Source: Thermoplasmata archaeon
Lineage (GTDB): Archaea > Thermoplasmatota > Thermoplasmata > Lutacidiplasmatales > UBA184
Direction: 5' to 3'
Assembly: GCA_030043405.1 (NCBI GenBank)
Contig: JASHXS010000155.1
Location: 1 to 10,923 of the forward strand
DNA: 10,923 nt
Positions 6,901 to 10,923 of this stretch are shown here, one piece after another. The first letter of the stretch is position 1. Every line of letters starts with the position of its first letter. Position numbers and translations under genes: made by a program. The notes below the pieces were generated by a model, which saw only the letters and a list, made by a program, of their open reading frames with translations, did not search any database and was not told the DNA's origin.

Positions 6901-7758
6901 GGTACCACCCTGAGCCTCAGCCTCGCGAACGGCAGCTACTCCTACCAGGTCGCGACCGATGAGGCCGGCTGGACGACTCCCACCCCCGGGCCGTTCTCGG
7001 TGGCCGGGGCCCCTCTCGGGGTGTCCGTGCCGTTCACGTCGAGCAGTGTCGCGCAGTATGAGGTGACGCTCACGGAAACCAGTCTGCCGAGCGGAGCGTC
7101 GTGGTACGTCAACATCTCCGGCGAGCCCGGTCTATCGACGACCGTGTCGACGGATGCGGGCACGACGCTCGCCATCTCGCTCCCCAACGGCACCTACACC
7201 TTCACGGCGTCCTCGGGCGACAAGGGCTGGACGACGACCGCCGGGCCCGGATTCACCGTGGCGGGTGCGCCCGTGTCGGAGTCGGTACCCTTCACGCACT
7301 CGACCACCACTCCGGCGTCCTACGTCGTGACTTTTGCCGAGTCGGGGCTCCCCTCCGGCGCGTCGTGGTACGTGAACATCACCGGCGAGCCATCGCTCAG
7401 CTCCACGGTCTCGAGTTCGGGCTCGAACCAGGTCGTGATCTCGCTGGAGAACGGGTCGTACTCCTACTCGGTCGCGACCGGTCTCAAGAACTGGACGGCG
7501 CCGGGGGCGAGCGGCTTCCAGGTCGCCGGCGCGGACCGACAGATCAGCCTGGCGTTCACCGGGCCGAGCACCACCACGCCGCCGCCCACGTCGTCCGGCT
7601 CCTCGAACGGGCTGCCGCTCCTGTGGATCGGGATCGGGGCGTTGATCGGCTTCCTCGCGCTGCTGATCTTCTTCCTGGCCTACCGCCGGCGACGCAAGGA
7701 GAACCCGCCTCCGCCGCAGACCCCGCCCGGACCGGGCTCGGGCAACTCTCCGCCCTAG
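3910..7758 (+). CDS. Large repeat-bearing surface glycoprotein with N- and C-terminal membrane anchors
   Basis: A 1282-residue protein. A short basic N-terminus (R-H-R-R-P-R-H, 27-33) precedes a hydrophobic segment (about 34-56) that acts as signal or anchor. A Pro/Ala/Ser/Thr linker follows. Residues about 125-390 form a beta-rich domain with G257-A-S-L-I-A-I-Y, reminiscent of the DUF3344-type extracellular beta-sandwich domains of archaeal and actinobacterial surface proteins (tentative). Ten tandem repeats cover about 394-1217, then a Thr/Pro linker, a helix (1235-1258), the stop-transfer R-R-R-R-K and a Pro-rich cytoplasmic tail. By eye there are about forty N-x-S/T sites and few cysteines, so it is probably a heavily glycosylated stalk or adhesin at the cell surface. 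Similar repeats occur in Thermoplasmata surface proteins and thermopsin-like proteases, but I see no protease domain. The frame is open back to 3211, but that part overlaps the VOC gene and is low-complexity, and the TATA box lies before 3910. Alternative start: ATG 3916. Confidence 0.93.
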   Translation: MSMGEFRQAHRDVSTASATPAIPVDPRHRRPRHGALIGWAAPFLAVLVVGVLLLGTVGSHPSAAPGASAPAGATTPPFSTTSVPTREITGPSNVGGASCPNASRSSGAPPAVASDHPSGTGPSPQFNTQVQPYTILTGPYDYVAGGAALRDQGYGQIDLTWPGGTTSNLVAAYMIWSILNDTVPPTNATVNGNSVTGTWTAYATPSPCWAPTYIYTFIAEVTADVVNGVNNLTGFPSGITTGADPWASAQTAPMDEGASLIAIYDSGTSIIHQVSVMTGALPVSGVGPTVTLNFSAANASAAQTTYIVADGQFYGNSATWNGTVIDGNAFPGDDPHETPTVWSYGNLSDTHTFDVNVTPGATNVTAQVSTAGSDCVNWVGQVLSVEVPALPGPYNVTFEEQGLASGTPWNVTTNGNLTTSVAASGPTAVSYLLGNGTYSYSVGQVPGYVAQPTSGTVWVAGGPQLVRVIFHQEVYLLTFNETGLPAGNTWDVTLINTTQSVDLYSAMTTPTGITFTVANGSYNYTPSQYGLYHAVPTNGTVTVAGSAVTVNVVWEPPPLYNVTFIEQNLTAGTVWGGGVDTNWVDSYNTTTAISFSLELPNATFGVDGVYPRTVVGYSTATYVPFGVSGGPTTVYVNYSLNYAVIFNSTGLPSGTSWSGYLVSSAGSVYGYTDNNTIYWSEANGSYTFVVDAPWAYVANPASGSLAVAGAAVTVYIVFSLAPTYTITINETGLAVGTLWTVEVTLPNDTEISQSSSSSSLVLNEPNGTYYIVPAAVGYTPSPPYFYGYVYGANVYEPVAFSQVYAVVFTEVGLPSDTYWEVYFDYSYAYSYGTNLTVWVPNGTFDFDVYGGDGFTATPEYGTITISGAGAAQTIVFSSSTEPVYSVTFNAVGLAAGTNWSVAVDYYSEYTTGSSLVFWETNGTFPFVVSGGGTSTPNPSSGDVTISGANVTQTITWGTSTLAYYAVTFTESGLPSGATWYVNVSGQTPLEATVSGSTGTTLSLSLANGSYSYQVATDEAGWTTPTPGPFSVAGAPLGVSVPFTSSSVAQYEVTLTETSLPSGASWYVNISGEPGLSTTVSTDAGTTLAISLPNGTYTFTASSGDKGWTTTAGPGFTVAGAPVSESVPFTHSTTTPASYVVTFAESGLPSGASWYVNITGEPSLSSTVSSSGSNQVVISLENGSYSYSVATGLKNWTAPGASGFQVAGADRQISLAFTGPSTTTPPPTSSGSSNGLPLLWIGIGALIGFLALLIFFLAYRRRRKENPPPPQTPPGPGSGNSPP
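5089..7560 (+). repeat. Ten tandem protein repeats of 80-88 residues in the surface glycoprotein
   Basis: Repeat units begin at bases 5089, 5332, 5587, 5833, 6079, 6319, 6559, 6799, 7057 and 7321 (residues 394, 475, 560, 642, 724, 804, 884, 964, 1050 and 1138). Each starts with Tyr, then a strand of the V-T-F type. Leu at repeat position 10 and Trp at position 16 are present in all ten, mostly within G-L-P-S-G-x-x-W. A second landmark in every unit is an N-G-T/S-Y/F type turn near position 38-45, and most end in x-V-x-G-x-x-V-x-x-x-V-x-F. The pattern suggests an Ig-like or carboxypeptidase-regulatory-like beta sandwich (inference). Units 8-10 are the most alike, sharing P-S-G-A-x-W-Y-V-N, and are 80-88 residues long, which suggests more recent duplication at the membrane-proximal end. 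Confidence 0.93.
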
Positions 7759-7763
7759 AGTGG

Positions 7764-7852
7764 CCCCGCCGGCGCCGGCGCGGGGTCCCCCGCACCCCCG
7801 GAGTTCGGGGGGCTCTCGGCCCCCCGTTCGAGGCGGTCCCGTCCTCGGACGG
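7764..7852. other. Cluster of three GC-rich inverted repeats between the surface gene and the aminopeptidase gene
   Basis: Three short hairpins follow each other in the 99-base gap. CCCCGC (7764-7769) pairs with GCGGGG (7780-7785). GGGGGG (7807-7812) pairs with CCCCCC (7820-7825). CCGTCC (7839-7844) pairs with GGACGG (7847-7852). None is followed by a T-run, so ordinary archaeal termination is not indicated. No TATA-like sequence is seen in the gap, which favours the aminopeptidase being read from the upstream transcript. The folds could mark RNA processing or control translation, or merely reflect base composition. Confidence 0.35.
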
Positions 7853-7857
7853 GGACC

Positions 7858-10299
7858 GTGGGGGCTATCCGCCCGGTCGGGTACGCGGCGGGGGTGCGGA
7901 TTCCCCAGATCGACTGGTGGCTCGACGTTCGCCGGGTCGACCAGTCGTTCCACGGTCGGGCGGCCATTTCATTCGACGGAAGCCCGGACCCGCTGGTGCT
8001 CGACTCCCTGAGGCTCAAGTTCCGCTCCGCGAAACTCGATGGGCGATCGGTCGACCTCCAGACGGACGACGAGAGGGGCACGATCACCGTCTCCGGGGTC
8101 GACCCGGGGTCCCACGTCCTCGAAGTGGAGTACGACGGGGCGGCCGAATCGGGTTCGCTCGTCGGCTTCTACACCGCGCCGGCGGGGACGCAGTCCGTCC
8201 TGACGGTGATGTCGTTCCCGACCGGGAGTCGCCGGCTCCTGCCCCTCCTCGAGCACCCGGCGATCAAGACGGTGTTTCGCTTGACCCTCCGGGTCGATCC
8301 CGAGGTCCACGCGGTGTTCAACACGCCCGCGAGGAGCCAGCGACTCGTCGAGGGACGGAAGGAACTGGTCTTCGACCCGACGCCACCGATGTCAGCGTAC
8401 CTCCTCTACCTGGGGGTCGGGCCGTTCGACACGTTGACCCGGACCGGGGGCAAGTGGTCCATCACCGTCGACGCCTCCCCCGGTCGCGCGGCGGCCGGCG
8501 CCTACGCGGCCGACCGCGCCGGCGAGATGCTCGCCGCCTACGAGGAGTACTACGGGATCCCCTACCCCCTTCCGAAGCTCGACCTCGTGGCGCTCGAGAA
8601 TTTCTGGGCGGGCGCGATGGAGAACTGGGGGGCCATCACGTTCCGGGATTCGCTGCTGCTCGTGGACCCGACCACGAGCCTGAACGCCCGGCGGCAGGTC
8701 CTGCACACCCTCTCCCACGAGATCGCCCACCAGTGGTTCGGCAACCTGGTCACGAACGCCTGGTGGGACGATTTCTGGCTCAACGAGAGCTTCGCGACCT
8801 TCGTCGGCTACAGCCTCCTCGCTCGGCGGTACCCCGAGGAGGGGGCGATGAAGGACCTCATGGTTCGCTGGGTGTCCAGCGCGCTCGACCAGGACGCCCT
8901 GGACGCGACCCACCCCGTCCACGTCCCGGTCGAGTCCCCCTCCGAGCTGGGGGAACACGCCGACGCTGTGACGTATGGAAAGGGGGCCGCGGTCCTCCGG
9001 ATGATGGAGTCGTACCTGGGCGAGGAGTCCTTCCGCCGGGGCGTGTCCCTGTACCTGAGTCGCCACCAGTTCGGCAACGCCCGGGCCACTGACCTCTGGG
9101 CGGCCCTCGGCGAGGTCGCCCACGCGCCGGTGGAGCGCGTCATGACGGAGTGGATCAACCGTTCGGGATTTCCGATCGTGCGAGCCGGCTGGCGGGATGG
9201 GGAACTTCACCTCCGCCAGGAGCGCTTCCGGGCGGACGGCGCGCCCCGCCCGGAGACGTGGCCCATTCCGCTGCGATTCGTCGACGCCGACGGGGAGCAC
9301 CGGGTCCTGTTCGAGACGTTGTCCACCTCGATCCGGGTCGGGCCGGCGAGCGCCGTGCGAATCGACCCCGGTCGGAACGCGTTCGTGCGGGTCCTGTACG
9401 ACGCGTCGCTCTTCCCCCAACTCATGGCCGACCTCCCGTCGCTGGACCCGCTCGACCAGTGGGGGGTGGTGAGCGACCTGGGCGCCTTCGTCTACGCGCA
9501 GCTGGTGCCCTTCGACCGAATCCTCGACCTGCTCCGGGCGGGCCGCGCCTTCACCGACGACCTACCGATCCGCGAGTTGCTCAGCCTCAGCGGAGAACTC
9601 CGCCTCGCGCTGCACGACCGCCCTCCCTTCCGACAGGGTCTGCAGGAGTACGTCGCGGCCCAGTTCGACCGGGTCGGCCTCGAGCCCCGCGCCGGGGAAC
9701 CGGCGTCGGATGCCCTGGTACGGGAGCTGCTGATCGGATGGCGGGCCCGCCTCGACGACTCCTTCGCGAGGCGCCTCGCCCCCCGCTACGCGGAGTTCGA
9801 CTCGCTGCCGCCCTGGCTTCGAGGTGGGGTGGGGGTCGCCTTCGCGCGGGCGGGAGGGCCCGGGGCTCGAGAGGCCCTCGCGGCCCGACTTCGGACCACT
9901 CCGCTCGCTGGGGAGCGGGACCAGATGTTCGGGGCCCTGTCATCGTTCGACGGCCCGGCCGCGCTTCGCCAGTCCCTGGAGCTGATCCCGAGCCCGGGGG
10001 TCACGCCGAGTGGAGCCTTCACGCTCCTCGTCTACCTCTCCCGGAACCCGGGCGCCTCGGCCGTCCTGTTCGACTGGTACCGGGAGCATGCGGGGGTCCT
10101 CGCCGAGATGTGGGCCGGGACCCCACTCCACAGCGAGTTTCTGCGCGTGGGTCTACCGGGGATGGGGGTCGACCGGGCGGAGGAGGTAGGCGCGTACTTC
10201 GCGACCCACACACCGACCGACGCCGCTCAGGGCGCCCGCCACGGGTTGGAGACCCTTCGGCTGGTCGCCCGGCTCCGGAGCGCCACTCAGCCCGATTGA
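7858..10299 (+). CDS. M1 family zinc aminopeptidase, tricorn-interacting-factor-like
   Basis: An 813-residue cytosolic aminopeptidase that removes N-terminal residues from peptides, probably those released by the proteasome or a tricorn-like protease. The N-terminal beta-saddle domain covers about 13-200. The catalytic thermolysin-like domain shows the exopeptidase motif G252-A-M-E-N256, the zinc motif H287-E-I-A-H291, the third zinc ligand E310 in N-E-S exactly 18 residues on, and the transition-state tyrosine Y373 in Y-G-K-G. The remainder (from about 520) is the helical ERAP1-like C-terminal domain. The length fits the archaeal F2/F3 factors (about 780 residues). No signal peptide or membrane helix is present. 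The start is uncertain: GTG 7858 gives twelve extra residues, while GTG 7894 begins directly at R-I-P-Q-I-D-W, nearer the usual start of the fold. No ATG exists upstream. The gene lies 99 bases after the surface-protein gene, without a visible promoter, and ends 22 bases from a convergent gene. Confidence 0.96.
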   Translation: MGAIRPVGYAAGVRIPQIDWWLDVRRVDQSFHGRAAISFDGSPDPLVLDSLRLKFRSAKLDGRSVDLQTDDERGTITVSGVDPGSHVLEVEYDGAAESGSLVGFYTAPAGTQSVLTVMSFPTGSRRLLPLLEHPAIKTVFRLTLRVDPEVHAVFNTPARSQRLVEGRKELVFDPTPPMSAYLLYLGVGPFDTLTRTGGKWSITVDASPGRAAAGAYAADRAGEMLAAYEEYYGIPYPLPKLDLVALENFWAGAMENWGAITFRDSLLLVDPTTSLNARRQVLHTLSHEIAHQWFGNLVTNAWWDDFWLNESFATFVGYSLLARRYPEEGAMKDLMVRWVSSALDQDALDATHPVHVPVESPSELGEHADAVTYGKGAAVLRMMESYLGEESFRRGVSLYLSRHQFGNARATDLWAALGEVAHAPVERVMTEWINRSGFPIVRAGWRDGELHLRQERFRADGAPRPETWPIPLRFVDADGEHRVLFETLSTSIRVGPASAVRIDPGRNAFVRVLYDASLFPQLMADLPSLDPLDQWGVVSDLGAFVYAQLVPFDRILDLLRAGRAFTDDLPIRELLSLSGELRLALHDRPPFRQGLQEYVAAQFDRVGLEPRAGEPASDALVRELLIGWRARLDDSFARRLAPRYAEFDSLPPWLRGGVGVAFARAGGPGAREALAARLRTTPLAGERDQMFGALSSFDGPAALRQSLELIPSPGVTPSGAFTLLVYLSRNPGASAVLFDWYREHAGVLAEMWAGTPLHSEFLRVGLPGMGVDRAEEVGAYFATHTPTDAAQGARHGLETLRLVARLRSATQPD

Positions 10300-10321
10300 G
10301 CAAGCGGGGCCGAGCGCGGCC

Positions 10322-10923
10322 TCAGATGTAGGTTCGCTCGCTGTTGCAGTACCAGCGGGAGTACTGGGCCACCCACGTCATCGGGTGGCCGCACTTCGGG
10401 CAGTTCACGGACTTGCCCTGACTCGGGGCAACCCCTCGGTCGTCGGCCAGGAGGGAGCCGGCCAGCGAGGTCGAGCTCGCGGGGAGTTCGGCCGCTCGGG
10501 CCGCGGCGGTGGCGATCTCCTCCCGGGTGTACGGCTCGGCGCGAGTGCGGGCGAATTGGATCAGCGCGACCAGGAACAGCGCCGCCGCCGCGAGGGCCAG
10601 GTACCATCCGATGTCCGCTCCCCAGCTCACCGAGATCCCGCCACCGGAAGTCGACCCCCAGAACGAGCTGCACGTATTGGGCGTCGCGCCACAGGTGCCC
10701 CCACCGGCCGTCGCGTCCGAGTTGACCGCCCCCGGTTGGGCGAGGGCGACGAAGGTTGGGAGCCCCGCCGCGGCGATGAGGGCGACGAGCACGAGGACCG
10801 CGGTCAGGTTGAGCGAGCTGCGCTTCCGGAGCTTCGTGGTGGCCCCGGCGTATCCGAGGACCACGGCCAGCAGACCGACGAGCACGGCGACGAGGCCGAT
10901 GCCCAGGATGGCTTCGTAGATCT
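10322..10923 (-). CDS. Membrane protein with C-terminal zinc ribbon, N-terminus cut by window edge
   Basis: The frame is open from the right edge to a TGA at 10322-10324, about 199 codons, so the start lies outside. A GTG at 10885 could serve as a start but would cut the first visible helix (beginning Y-E-A-I-L-G-I-G) in two. Helices are followed by: a basic cytoplasmic loop (K-L-R-K-R); a second helix ending L-A-Q-P; a Ser/Gly-rich outer loop with a cysteine pair (C-G-A-T-P-N-T-C) and S-W-G; a third helix; an R-T-R stop; and an Ala-rich cytoplasmic linker. At the end is a zinc ribbon with C-P-K-C-G-H-P-M-T-W and R-W-Y-C, of the type common at the ends of archaeal membrane proteins. The usual fourth ligand is replaced: after the third cysteine comes N-S-E instead of x-x-C. 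The membrane part matches the last three helices of the protein encoded at 1979-3199. Function unknown. Confidence 0.85.
   Translation of the reverse strand, partial: IYEAILGIGLVAVLVGLLAVVLGYAGATTKLRKRSSLNLTAVLVLVALIAAAGLPTFVALAQPGAVNSDATAGGGTCGATPNTCSSFWGSTSGGGISVSWGADIGWYLALAAAALFLVALIQFARTRAEPYTREEIATAAARAAELPASSTSLAGSLLADDRGVAPSQGKSVNCPKCGHPMTWVAQYSRWYCNSERTYI

Noticed and set aside
5089..7560. DNA-level tandem repeat, CRISPR array or mobile element
   Set aside because: The periodicity is in the protein. Unit lengths vary from 240 to 264 bases and the DNA has diverged, with no spacer pattern, terminal inverted repeats or transposase.
7756..7857. Possible read-through or pyrrolysine at the TAG joining the surface-protein frame to the aminopeptidase frame
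   Set aside because: The two frames are in phase with 33 open codons between, but the protein already ends in a normal anchor and tail, the linker is hairpin-rich non-coding-like sequence, and fusing a cytosolic peptidase here has no support. Open frame by chance is expected at this G+C.
7101..9092. Plus-strand open frame of 663 codons bridging the surface gene and the aminopeptidase gene
   Set aside because: It is the shifted frame of two well-supported genes and is Arg/Pro/Gly-rich with no domain motifs.
10509..10919. Plus-strand open frame of 136 codons at the right edge
   Set aside because: It is antisense to the zinc-ribbon membrane protein, whose helices and ribbon motif are convincing.

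Overview
The window comes from a G+C-rich genome that is most likely an uncultivated archaeon of the Thermoplasmatota (Thermoplasmata-like). This is inferred from several sequence traits. Short AT-rich TATA boxes sit about 25-50 bases before start codons with almost no leader. A membrane protein ends in the archaeal C-P-x-C-G ... R-W-Y-C zinc-ribbon type. A large surface protein is built of repeats of the F-x-E-x-G-L-P-x-G-x-x-W type, common in Thermoplasmata surface proteins and thermopsin-like proteases. A soluble M1 aminopeptidase resembles the tricorn-interacting factors. No rRNA or tRNA was seen to fix the taxonomy.

Layout. Positions 1-1370 (minus strand) hold the first 456 codons of an MFS drug/metabolite efflux transporter that runs off the left edge. 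Across a 150-base divergent promoter region, a small vicinal-oxygen-chelate (glyoxalase/bleomycin-resistance) protein is read on the plus strand (1521-1982). Its stop codon interlocks with the stop of a convergent minus-strand gene (1979-3199) for a membrane protein with three cytoplasmic zinc ribbons. Upstream of that, also on the minus strand, is a second VOC protein of the PhnB/YdeM type (3355-3735). A 174-base divergent promoter region then leads to the main gene of the window (3910-7758). It encodes a 1282-residue, doubly anchored surface glycoprotein with an N-terminal beta-rich domain and ten tandem repeats of about 80 residues. A GC-rich gap of 99 bases, without a visible TATA box, separates it from an M1 zinc aminopeptidase (7858-10299). 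The window ends with a convergent minus-strand gene (10322 to the right edge), a paralogue of the membrane part of the 1979-3199 protein but with its zinc ribbon at the other end.

How the parts may work together. The surface protein and the aminopeptidase are co-directional and may share a transcript, which would couple an envelope protein to cytosolic peptide turnover; this is inference. The MFS exporter and the two VOC proteins are the sort of genes found in small-molecule resistance or detoxification, but each has its own promoter signal and no shared substrate can be read from sequence. The two zinc-ribbon membrane proteins form a little-described family. They share a two- to three-helix membrane core with an extracytoplasmic cysteine pair, and in both the predicted topology keeps the zinc ribbon in the cytoplasm although it is attached at opposite ends.

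No mobile element, CRISPR array, tRNA, rRNA or origin was recognised. No stretch longer than about 175 bases lacks a gene.
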